Positions 1 through 5,501 of a DNA stretch of 9,773 bases are shown piece by piece. The notes below the pieces were generated by a model. The model was not told the origin of the DNA. It saw only the letters and a list, made by a program, of their open reading frames with translations, and searched no databases. The stretch spans positions 1 through 9,773 of the forward strand of contig JAENVX010000049.1 in assembly GCA_016650355.1 (NCBI GenBank). The letters run 5' to 3'. Position 1 is the first letter of the stretch. Each line of letters opens with the position of its first letter. Source of the DNA: Bacteroidia bacterium. GTDB taxonomy: Bacteria > Bacteroidota > Bacteroidia > Cytophagales > Cyclobacteriaceae. The position numbers and the translations under genes are program-made.

Positions 1-999
1 ACTTGAAAATTGCTTATACGTTTCAATCAACAATAAATTGTAGCTCTTTGCCGAGGACAATCGTTCAGCCTCCAGGAACAACTCCGTTGCTTTGACGTAA
101 TCCTTATTCTGCTTATGAATTCGTGCTAAATAAATTAAGTTCTCCGCTTGATATCTCGAACTCCCAATCTTTTTTGCCACTTCATATGATATCTGAAAAT
201 GAATTAAAGCTTCTGGAAAGTTCGCTGTCCCAAAATTTGAAACACCCAACCCAATCTGGCTTTCCAATCGAACAAGGTCAGAACAATTGTCTTGACAAAC
301 AGAAAGTGCTTCGGTAAAATAATTCTTGGCTTCCTTGTAGTTTTCCAGGGAATTGTAACAGAGACCAATATTTATAAGCAGGCGGTCAAGGTCGTATAGA
401 TCATTTGACTCTCGTTTTAACACCAAGGACCGATTATAGTATTCAATCGATTTATGAAAATCCCCCAACTTATAATAAATGAGGCCGATGTTGTTTAATG
501 CAATACTTATATCAGGCTTATTCCCCTCCTCTTCGCGGATAATCAGTGATTCAAAATTAAATTTTAAAGCACTATCATATTGAGCCAATAACGTATGAGA
601 AATTGCCAATGAGTTTAATAGTAACATAATCTCAGAAAGGTTGTCATGCCGCCTTGCAATTTTGAGAACACGCTGCGCCATTTGAATTGCCTCGTCTATA
701 CGCTCCAGTCTTCGTAGCTCGCCCGATTTAATCCGTCCTGCTTTCGTTATTAGGCTTGAATCTCCCATCTCCATAGAAAGAGTAAACAAATCCTCTGCAT
801 AAAGTAAGGAAATGGAGTCATTCACATCGGAATACTCATAAGCCAAAGCAAATAGAACTTCGTACTTAGCCGCGCCTGAGGACGTCTTAAGCAATGACTT
901 TAATGAATCAACCTTTTGGGCATTGACCACAAAAGAGGACAGCATTAAAACCAGTAAACCGGTTGCTCCTTTTATTTTATTAAAAATAATTTGGTACAC
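1..999 (-). CDS. Exported TPR-repeat protein, N-terminal part (cut by left edge)
   Basis: The reading frame is open for 333 codons from a GTG at 999 to the window edge, with an in-frame TGA just upstream of the GTG. The GTG is preferred because it gives a complete signal peptide: basic N-region (MYQIIFNKIK), hydrophobic core (about 11-25) and a VNA-Q cleavage site near residue 27. The next in-frame ATG, at residue 19, would destroy it. The rest is helical, with TPR-like units at about 122-155, 165-198, 204-237, 244-277 and 282-315; 'NNIGLIYYKLGDF' is a typical TPR helix A. In Bacteroidota this architecture often continues into a membrane segment followed by a histidine kinase or LuxR-type DNA-binding domain. 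That part lies outside the window, so the output function is unknown. The TPR part should face the periplasm. The gene is divergent from three small exported-protein genes. Confidence is high for an exported TPR protein, low for any signalling role. Confidence 0.85.
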   Translation of the reverse strand, partial: MYQIIFNKIKGATGLLVLMLSSFVVNAQKVDSLKSLLKTSSGAAKYEVLFALAYEYSDVNDSISLLYAEDLFTLSMEMGDSSLITKAGRIKSGELRRLERIDEAIQMAQRVLKIARRHDNLSEIMLLLNSLAISHTLLAQYDSALKFNFESLIIREEEGNKPDISIALNNIGLIYYKLGDFHKSIEYYNRSLVLKRESNDLYDLDRLLINIGLCYNSLENYKEAKNYFTEALSVCQDNCSDLVRLESQIGLGVSNFGTANFPEALIHFQISYEVAKKIGSSRYQAENLIYLARIHKQNKDYVKATELFLEAERLSSAKSYNLLLIETYKQFSS

Positions 1000-1008
1000 G
1001 GGTAATTT

Positions 1009-1050
1009 TCAGAATTTATTACATGAAAAAGTTATTCTGACTTCCAGAAT
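1009..1050. promoter_or_regulatory. AGAAT/ATTCT half-site cluster in the divergent promoter region
   Basis: Three related half-sites lie in the 107-nt gap between the divergent TPR gene and the first small lipoprotein gene: TCAGAAT (1009-1015), ATTCTGA (1034-1040) and CCAGAAT (1044-1050). The first two form a perfect 7-nt inverted repeat. The last two form a perfect 6-nt inverted repeat around a 5-nt spacer (ATTCTG-acttc-CAGAAT). AATATTTG at 1048-1055 is one mismatch from the Bacteroidota -7 element TAnnTTTG and overlaps the last half-site, so a bound regulator could block or recruit polymerase there. The repeats are directly visible; the operator role is inferred. Confidence 0.35.
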
Positions 1051-1106
1051 ATTTGCACATCAAATTAATAAACGAAAGCAAAAATAACTTTATAACCAAA
1101 CCAAAC

Positions 1107-1244
1107 ATGAAAAAATTATTCTACATCCTCGTTCTTGTTGTAACAAGCTTCGCAACATTCACCTCTTGTACAGAAGAAAACGTCACGCCAAGAGAAACTG
1201 AGACTCCTCCAGCAGGAGGTGCTTCTGCACCAAAAGGCTCATAA
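1107..1244 (+). CDS. Tiny lipoprotein, copy 1 (45 aa)
   Basis: The product is 45 residues with a lipoprotein signal peptide: MKK, a hydrophobic core from L4 to F18, and the lipobox-like FTSC with lipidated Cys21. The residues after the Cys are TEEN. Two early acidic residues resemble the Bacteroidota lipoprotein export signal that sends lipoproteins to the cell surface. The mature part would be only 25 residues, unstructured and Pro/Glu/Thr-rich, ending PPAGG-ASAPKGS. An upstream in-frame ATG at 1053 would add 18 residues before the signal peptide; it was rejected because copy 2 begins at the equivalent of 1107. No known family is recognised. It could be a structural surface lipopeptide, a signal precursor, or a decoy. 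Presence of the gene is well supported by the paralogue; function is unknown. Confidence 0.8.
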   Translation: MKKLFYILVLVVTSFATFTSCTEENVTPRETETPPAGGASAPKGS

Positions 1245-1300
1245 ATAACTTTATAATAAAACAATTCGATTTTTAACAAAAACTTTAAAACATAATAAAA

Positions 1301-1438
1301 ATGAAAAAATTATTCTACATCTTAGTTCTTGTTGTAACAAGCTTCGCAACATTCACCTCTTGTACTGAAGAAAACATAACACCAAGAGAAACTGAAACTC
1401 CTCCAGCAGGAGGTCCATCAGCACCAAAAGGATCATAA
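1301..1438 (+). CDS. Tiny lipoprotein, copy 2 (45 aa)
   Basis: This is a paralogue of the gene 56 nt upstream, the same length with no gaps. It differs by only two residues, Val26 to Ile and Ala39 to Pro; the other nucleotide changes are synonymous. This indicates that the protein sequence is under purifying selection, so the short frame is real and not chance. The signal peptide, Cys21 lipobox, TEEN motif and PPAGG tail are all kept. One of the two replacements falls at the first residue after the Gly-Gly, giving PSAPKGS in place of ASAPKGS. It is probably co-transcribed with copy 1 and the 54-residue gene downstream, as all are on the same strand with 48-56 nt gaps and no obvious terminator between them. 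Confidence 0.8.
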   Translation: MKKLFYILVLVVTSFATFTSCTEENITPRETETPPAGGPSAPKGS

Positions 1439-1486
1439 GCTCAAAACTTTTTTTAAAGAATATTCAAAAACATTAAATAAGCTTTT

Positions 1487-1651
1487 ATGAAAACAAGAAT
1501 AATCGTTTTACTTGCCATTTCAGCAGTAATAACTCTTTCATTTACATTCAAAGCCGCTACTAAAATGAATAAACCTTCTGCAAAACAAACCACACAGCAA
1601 ATGCATGCAGATGAGCCATTGGGTGGTTTTGTGTCTGAAGATAAATTCTAG
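1487..1651 (+). CDS. Small secreted protein (54 aa) with P-L-G-G tail
   Basis: The product is 54 residues with a classical signal peptide: MKTR, a hydrophobic stretch from I5 to F21, and a plausible cleavage after FKA at about residue 23. No lipobox Cys is present, so it should be released to the periplasm or exported. The mature part would be about 31 residues, Lys/Gln/Thr-rich, ending DEPLGG-FVSEDKF. It has no overall similarity to the two lipoproteins upstream, yet it shares with them a Pro-x-Gly-Gly followed by exactly seven residues to the C-terminus. It starts 48 nt after the stop of copy 2 on the same strand and is probably in the same transcript. I do not recognise the family. Being so short, it needs comparative support, but the well-formed signal peptide makes a chance frame unlikely. 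Confidence 0.65.
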   Translation: MKTRIIVLLAISAVITLSFTFKAATKMNKPSAKQTTQQMHADEPLGGFVSEDKF

Positions 1652-1758
1652 ACATACAAAAGATCAGGTTAGAATCATTTAATATAGAATCGACTTCAAT
1701 AGGAGTCGCTTCTATCTCTACCTACTTTTTGGTAGTAGATAAAAATATCTTTGTCCCG

Positions 1759-1790
1759 AAAAAAAGCTGAGGAACCTCGCGTGGGGTCCT
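1759..1790 (-). terminator. Rho-independent terminator for sppA
   Basis: Read on the minus strand, the stem AGGACCC (1790-1784), a 7-nt loop and GGTTCCT (1776-1770) form a hairpin with one internal mismatch. It is followed within five nt by seven T (1765-1759). This is the standard intrinsic terminator layout, and it lies about 96 nt past the sppA stop codon. Confidence 0.55.
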
Positions 1791-1806
1791 TTGATACTAT
1801 TTGGCA

Positions 1807-1824
1807 GAAAAAGGTTCCTTTTTC
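1807..1824. terminator. Perfect 18-nt palindrome-like hairpin, possible bidirectional terminator
   Basis: GAAAAAGG-TT-CCTTTTTC is a perfect inverted repeat with 8-nt arms. The T-rich arm could act as the U-tract of a weak terminator on either strand, and it sits 61 nt past the sppA stop. The two-base centre means the real loop would open to four or more bases. It could instead be a protein-binding palindrome. Confidence 0.3.
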
Positions 1825-1885
1825 AACAAAACCTTACATGTCAAAATCACCTATTTGGAATACAACCTAAGATTAGACAATCTGG

Positions 1886-3634
1886 CTATTTGATCTCGAA
1901 CTCGAAGGGCATTCGGGCCTGCACGCCCTGGTATTCCTTCACATTTTGCCAGCGCTGGTACCATTGATAGTATTCACCAAGTTCAGCTTGCATGTTTCTG
2001 GCTTTCGTATTTTGTTCAAAGTCACCCATTAGCTTTTCCAGGAAGTTCTTCTGCTTAGGATAATATCTCAATTTGAAGTCATTTGCCACCCCGCCTTTTT
2101 CAGCGGCCAATGCAATGGCATCTTCAAATCCACCCAAAATATCTACCAGGCCGTTGTCTTTTGCCTGCGTGCCTGTCCAAACTCTGCCAGAGGCTATTTT
2201 TTTTATATCGTTTTGGCTCATATGCCGGCCGGCCGCAGCTTTGGCCGTGAAGATTTCATAAATTTCATCAGTCTGTTTTTGCCAAATATCCTTTTCAACA
2301 TCCGTCAATGAACGTGTCACCGTGATAAGCTCTCCAATTTTTCCGGTCTTCACTTCTTCAGAGGTTATCCCCAATTTGTTGCCCATAAATTGACTAAGAT
2401 CAAAGAGCACGCTAAATACTCCGATCGAACCCGTGATCGTTGTGGGTTTAGCTACAATGGTATCGCACGCCATCGCCAGATAATAACCTCCCGATGCAGC
2501 ATAATCAGCCATGGAAGCAATAACAGGTTTCTCCGCTGTTGCCAAGGTTATCTCCCTCCACATCTGATCACCTGCTTGAAAAACTCCACCTGGACTGTTG
2601 ATGCGGATGACAATTGCCTTTACTTTATCATTTGTGCGCGCTTTCCTTATCTCTTCACAAATTGTGGCTGCACCTACTATGCCTTGGTCTGCTTCGCCTG
2701 AGAGAATCGTTCCATCTGCGACAATCACAGCCACTTCGTTGGCTGAACTCTTATACGTACTTACACTTTTTCTATACTTCGCATACTTTACAAACGAAAT
2801 TTCTTTGTCTTCCTCCAGATTTAATCGCTGACTGAGGTCTGATTTAAGTTGATCATCATAGTATAATGAATCTACAAGACCATATTGCAAAGCTTGCTTG
2901 GCATTTTGTACCATCATGTTGTCTGAAATTTCTTTGAGCTTGTCTTTGGTTATCTTTCTGGATTCCGAGATCCCACTCAACATTTCGTCATAGATGGAAT
3001 TGAGCATTGAATTAAGTTGAAGTTTATTCTCATCGCTTAAGTTTTCTCGTAGAAATGGCTCTACAGCACTTTTGAAGTCACCAACACGGAATACCTGAGG
3101 TCTGATTTCCAGCTTATCAAACATTTTTTTAAAAAACATAACCTCAGAAGCCAATCCATTAAATTCCACCTGACCATTAGGATTGAGATAAACTTTGTCA
3201 GCTACCGAAGCAAGGTAATAGGCACCTTCTGAATAGGCATCCGAATAAGCCACCACCCATTTACCGGAAGATCTGAAATCAAGAAGTGATTCACGGATTT
3301 CCCCCACAGTAGAAATTCCGGCCTGCAGGTGGCTAATATTGAGGTAAATCCCTTTTATCTTATCGTCTGTCTTTGCATACTTAATAGCCTGCTTAAGTTG
3401 TATCAGCCCAATACTTTGGTCACCAGCACCAGGGAACAATTCTGATAACGGATCTTCGACCTCTTGCTCGGTAATAGGTGATTCCAGCTTCAAGTGAAGA
3501 ACGGAATTGTCCGAAACAACGACCTCCTTGTCATTTGCAACAACACTTAAAATAATAATGCCAAGTAAAATCAACACCCCCAACGCCACCAAAGTGCCTA
3601 AACATGAAGCAAAAAAGCTTTTGAAAAAACCCAT
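1886..3634 (-). CDS. sppA: Signal peptide peptidase SppA, 67K type
   Basis: SppA is a membrane-bound serine protease that degrades signal peptides left in the membrane after secretion. The ATG at 3634 gives 582 residues (MGFFKSFF...). A TTG two codons earlier (3640) is also possible, but the ATG fits the family better. There is one N-terminal membrane segment (about 9-33), then two tandem peptidase-S49 domains in the long bacterial layout. The catalytic Lys is K188 in 'GDFKSAVEPF', matching E. coli K209. The nucleophile is S381 in 'YAASGGYY', matching E. coli S409, and 'TTITGSIGVF' follows as expected. Both catalytic residues are therefore present, and the enzyme should be active as a periplasm-facing oligomer. 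The C-terminal 'QARMPFEFEIK' resembles other Bacteroidota SppA ends as I recall them. It is monocistronic here: divergent from folK and followed by its own terminator. Confidence 0.97.
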   Translation of the reverse strand: MGFFKSFFASCLGTLVALGVLILLGIIILSVVANDKEVVVSDNSVLHLKLESPITEQEVEDPLSELFPGAGDQSIGLIQLKQAIKYAKTDDKIKGIYLNISHLQAGISTVGEIRESLLDFRSSGKWVVAYSDAYSEGAYYLASVADKVYLNPNGQVEFNGLASEVMFFKKMFDKLEIRPQVFRVGDFKSAVEPFLRENLSDENKLQLNSMLNSIYDEMLSGISESRKITKDKLKEISDNMMVQNAKQALQYGLVDSLYYDDQLKSDLSQRLNLEEDKEISFVKYAKYRKSVSTYKSSANEVAVIVADGTILSGEADQGIVGAATICEEIRKARTNDKVKAIVIRINSPGGVFQAGDQMWREITLATAEKPVIASMADYAASGGYYLAMACDTIVAKPTTITGSIGVFSVLFDLSQFMGNKLGITSEEVKTGKIGELITVTRSLTDVEKDIWQKQTDEIYEIFTAKAAAGRHMSQNDIKKIASGRVWTGTQAKDNGLVDILGGFEDAIALAAEKGGVANDFKLRYYPKQKNFLEKLMGDFEQNTKARNMQAELGEYYQWYQRWQNVKEYQGVQARMPFEFEIK

Positions 3635-3651
3635 AGTCAAAAATTAAGTTT

Positions 3652-3659
3652 CAAAATTA
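3652..3659 (-). promoter_or_regulatory. Possible -7 element of the sppA promoter
   Basis: The minus strand reads TAATTTTG here, an exact match to the Bacteroidota -7 consensus TAnnTTTG, 17 nt upstream of the sppA ATG. No clear TTG -33 element is seen at the expected distance. The 53-nt divergent spacer to folK leaves little room, so the two promoters must overlap or lie back to back. The sequence is A+T rich and a chance match is possible. Confidence 0.35.
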
Positions 3660-3687
3660 AATATTCCTTTCGTATTTCGAACTAATA

Positions 3688-4173
3688 ATGGATAACGGAG
3701 TTTTCTTGCTTTTGGGTTCAAATCTTGGTAATCGTGAAGAGAATCTTTTATATGCCCTAAATTCCATCCAACATATTGGGATGGTCGTTGCCTCTTCCGC
3801 TATATACCAAACAAAAGCGTGGGGCAACACGCTGCAACCAGATTTCTTAAATCAGGTGGTTCAAATCGCCTATGACAAATCTCCTCATCAATTGTTGTTG
3901 GAAATCCATACCCTTGAAAATGAGATGGGCCGTTTAAGGAGCGAGAAGTGGGGACCACGAATTATTGACATCGATATCCTATTCTTTGGCCAACGTATAA
4001 TAAATGAGGAGAATCTGATCATTCCCCACTCGGGAATAGCAATGAGAAGATTTACGCTACTGCCCCTCTCAGAAATAGCGCCTGAGTTTATACACCCCGT
4101 CTTGAATAAAAATTGTAATCAGTTATTGAAAGAATGCCCTGATACTTCCTACGTTGAACTTTATCAAAAATGA
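3688..4173 (+). CDS. folK: 2-amino-4-hydroxy-6-hydroxymethyldihydropteridine pyrophosphokinase (HPPK)
   Basis: HPPK is a cytoplasmic folate-pathway enzyme that transfers pyrophosphate from ATP to 6-hydroxymethyl-7,8-dihydropterin, making the substrate of dihydropteroate synthase. The 161 residues match the usual length of about 160. The N-terminal strand and loop are 'FLLLGSNLGNREENL' (6-20). The HPPK signature lies at 87-98 (KWGPRIIDIDIL), with Asp94 and Asp96 as the expected pair of magnesium ligands (E. coli D95 and D97). Pterin-site residues are suggested by 'YQTKAWGN' (40-47) and 'PDFLNQV' (51-57). The ending 'IIPHSGIAMRRFTLLPLSEIAPEFIHP' is typical of the family. No other folate gene is nearby. 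The gene is divergent from sppA and ends 7 nt before the convergent fabD stop codon. Confidence 0.97.
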   Translation: MDNGVFLLLGSNLGNREENLLYALNSIQHIGMVVASSAIYQTKAWGNTLQPDFLNQVVQIAYDKSPHQLLLEIHTLENEMGRLRSEKWGPRIIDIDILFFGQRIINEENLIIPHSGIAMRRFTLLPLSEIAPEFIHPVLNKNCNQLLKECPDTSYVELYQK

Positions 4174-4180
4174 GCATATC

Positions 4181-5053
4181 CTAAATACTCATCACTTCAA
4201 CCTCTGGGGCAATCTTTTTAACCAATCCTTGTAAAACTTTTCCTGGTCCACATTCAATGAAAGTCTTTCCTCCATCCCTCACCATGCTTTGAACCGACTG
4301 GGTCCATCGCACCGGAGCCGTAAGTTGGTCGATTAAATTCTTTTTGATTGTATTGACATCAGATGATGGAGTTGCATTCACATTTTGATATACCGGGCAG
4401 TTCGGAGTCTGAAAGTTCGTCACTTCAATCGCTTTAGCTAATTCTTCCCTTGCTGGTTCCATTAAGGGAGAATGAAAAGCACCTCCTACGGGTAGTGGCA
4501 ATGCGCGTTTCGCTCCAGCTGCCTTTAATTTTTCACAAGCAATTTCAATTCCTTTTAATGACCCCGAGATTACAAGTTGCCCAGGACAATTGTAGTTGGC
4601 TGCTACAACTACCTCATCAATCGTGGCACAAACATCTTCCACTATTTTATCTTCAAGCCCAAGTATTGCTGCCATCGTTGATGGGTTTAGCTCACACGCC
4701 CGCTGCATGGCCATAGCTCGTTTATATACCAATTTCAAAGCATCCTCAAAAGACAGTGCTTTATTCGCAACTAATGCCGAAAATTCGCCTAGCGAATGTC
4801 CAGCAACCATCTCCGGGGCAAATGTTCTATTCGAAAGGCCAGCGGCAACTGAATGTATAAAAATTGCAGGCTGAGTTACGTTCGTTTTCTTCAATTCATC
4901 AGCTGAGCCAGCAAACATAATTTCAGTAATACTAAAACCAAGAATATCATTCGCATTTTCAAAAAATAATTTGGCTTTCGGGTTAGTGTCATAGAGATCT
5001 TTACCCATGCCAGTAAACTGTGCTCCTTGTCCTGGGAATATGTACGCCTTCAT
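4181..5053 (-). CDS. fabD: Malonyl-CoA:ACP transacylase
   Basis: FabD moves the malonyl group from CoA to acyl carrier protein, supplying the extender unit for type II fatty acid synthesis in the cytoplasm. The 290 residues are slightly shorter than the usual 300-310 but complete. The oxyanion-loop motif is 'FPGQGAQFTGMG' (6-17, Gln12). The nucleophile is Ser87 in GHSLGE, the substrate-carboxylate Arg is R112 in 'YKRAMAMQ', and the catalytic His is H194 in 'GAFHSPLMEPA'. All four match E. coli FabD. It is the last gene of a minus-strand operon, 13 nt after the DCC-family gene, without a visible Shine-Dalgarno site. None of its usual partners (fabH, fabG, acpP, plsX) is in the window, so fabD sits apart from a fab cluster here. 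Confidence 0.97.
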   Translation of the reverse strand: MKAYIFPGQGAQFTGMGKDLYDTNPKAKLFFENANDILGFSITEIMFAGSADELKKTNVTQPAIFIHSVAAGLSNRTFAPEMVAGHSLGEFSALVANKALSFEDALKLVYKRAMAMQRACELNPSTMAAILGLEDKIVEDVCATIDEVVVAANYNCPGQLVISGSLKGIEIACEKLKAAGAKRALPLPVGGAFHSPLMEPAREELAKAIEVTNFQTPNCPVYQNVNATPSSDVNTIKKNLIDQLTAPVRWTQSVQSMVRDGGKTFIECGPGKVLQGLVKKIAPEVEVMSI

Positions 5054-5066
5054 AAATTAAAGTTAA

Positions 5067-5501
5067 TTACAATGTAACCTCGTTATCCAAAAATCTTGAT
5101 TTTAATTGTGGAGTTGGGATCATACAAGAATCTTTTTTTCCAAACCATGTATAGCGATTAGTAGCTACAATAGTATAAACCCAGTCGCGCATGAACCGTG
5201 GAATTATTTTGAAAATGTATAACGCAGGCCAAAATCGATCTAGATCCCTGGTGATTTCCAATGCAGCATCACTCTTTTGAAAATATTTTTCATCCTTGAT
5301 GAGAATGATACTATAAAGTTGGTTAGTGGTCAGCCCGAACTTATGAAGCTGGTATTGGCCGAAAGGGGATTGCAATGCGGCAAACCTAAAATGCTCTTTC
5401 GAATCTCTTCTGATGATAAATTGGACAGACCCGCTACAAAGGTTACACAGCCCATCAAATAGGATTACATGATTTGGCTCTACCGGATCAAGTGCACCCA
5501 T
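5067..5501 (-). CDS. DCC-family thiol-disulfide oxidoreductase (DUF393/YuxK-like)
   Basis: The 144 residues carry the motif that names the DCC family, D16-x-x-C19-x-x-C22, in 'ILFDGLCNLCSGSVQFIIRRD'. The CxxC resembles a thioredoxin-type redox pair. Further family features are 'FAALQSPFGQ' (40-49) and the C-terminal 'RYTWFGKKDSC' (116-126) with a third Cys. No signal peptide is present; 'ALYIFKIIPRFMRDWVYTIV' (93-112) is the most hydrophobic segment and may be membrane-associated. The family is predicted to handle thiol-disulfide exchange, but substrates are generally unknown. The start codon lies inside the end of the upstream T9SS-protein gene (22-nt overlap), which implies one transcript and probable translational coupling. 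fabD follows after 13 nt. The family call is firm; a redox role on a specific partner is inference. Confidence 0.88.
   Translation of the reverse strand: MGALDPVEPNHVILFDGLCNLCSGSVQFIIRRDSKEHFRFAALQSPFGQYQLHKFGLTTNQLYSIILIKDEKYFQKSDAALEITRDLDRFWPALYIFKIIPRFMRDWVYTIVATNRYTWFGKKDSCMIPTPQLKSRFLDNEVTL

Larger units (their letters stand above)
1082..1438 (+). repeat. Tandem duplication of a small lipoprotein gene
   Basis: Two copies of one unit lie head to tail. The 138-nt coding parts (1107-1244 and 1301-1438) differ at about 11 positions by manual alignment, roughly 92% identity, with no gaps. An identical 14-mer, AAATAACTTTATAA, precedes each copy (1082-1095 and 1243-1256), so the duplicated unit includes some 5' leader. 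The second leader is 33 nt longer between the 14-mer and the ATG. The second 14-mer overlaps the stop codon of copy 1, so the units are directly abutted. Confidence 0.85.
1652..1885. other. Gene-free spacer with hairpins between the small-protein cluster and sppA
   Basis: No convincing coding frame is seen on either strand. The stretch separates convergent units (small-protein genes on plus, sppA on minus) and holds at least four hairpin-forming sequences: 1687-1712 (CGACT/AGTCG with an outer GAA/TTC), 1714-1740 (ATCT-CTACC/GGTAG-t-AGAT), 1770-1790 and 1807-1824. The first two are candidate 3' ends for the plus-strand transcript but lack a good T-run after the stem. The last two are listed separately. 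No repeats to the rest of the window were noticed. Confidence 0.6.

Noticed and set aside
1053..1106. Upstream in-frame ATG that would lengthen the first small lipoprotein to 63 residues
   Set aside because: It puts 18 polar residues before a complete signal peptide, and the paralogue at 1301 starts exactly at the equivalent of 1107. The ATG at 1053 also overlaps the -7-like element.
1107..1438. Type I toxin-antitoxin toxins (tandem small hydrophobic peptides, like Ldr or Ibs)
   Set aside because: The products have a lipobox Cys and a hydrophilic 25-residue tail and would not remain as bare membrane helices. No antisense promoter was recognised over them.
1107..1651. Double-glycine leader peptides of bacteriocins exported by peptidase-containing ABC transporters
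   Set aside because: Gly-Gly here lies near the C-terminus after a Sec-type signal peptide, not at the end of a leader preceding the mature peptide, and no such transporter is in the window.
2390..2835. Plus-strand open frames inside sppA, and similar frames opposite fabD and the T9SS-protein gene
   Set aside because: They lie antisense to clearly recognised genes, have no family features or plausible domain layout, and follow from the codon pattern of the true strand.
3635..3640. TTG start two codons upstream for sppA
   Set aside because: It is possible, but the ATG at 3634 gives the usual N-terminus (MGFFKSFF) directly before the membrane segment. The difference is only two residues.
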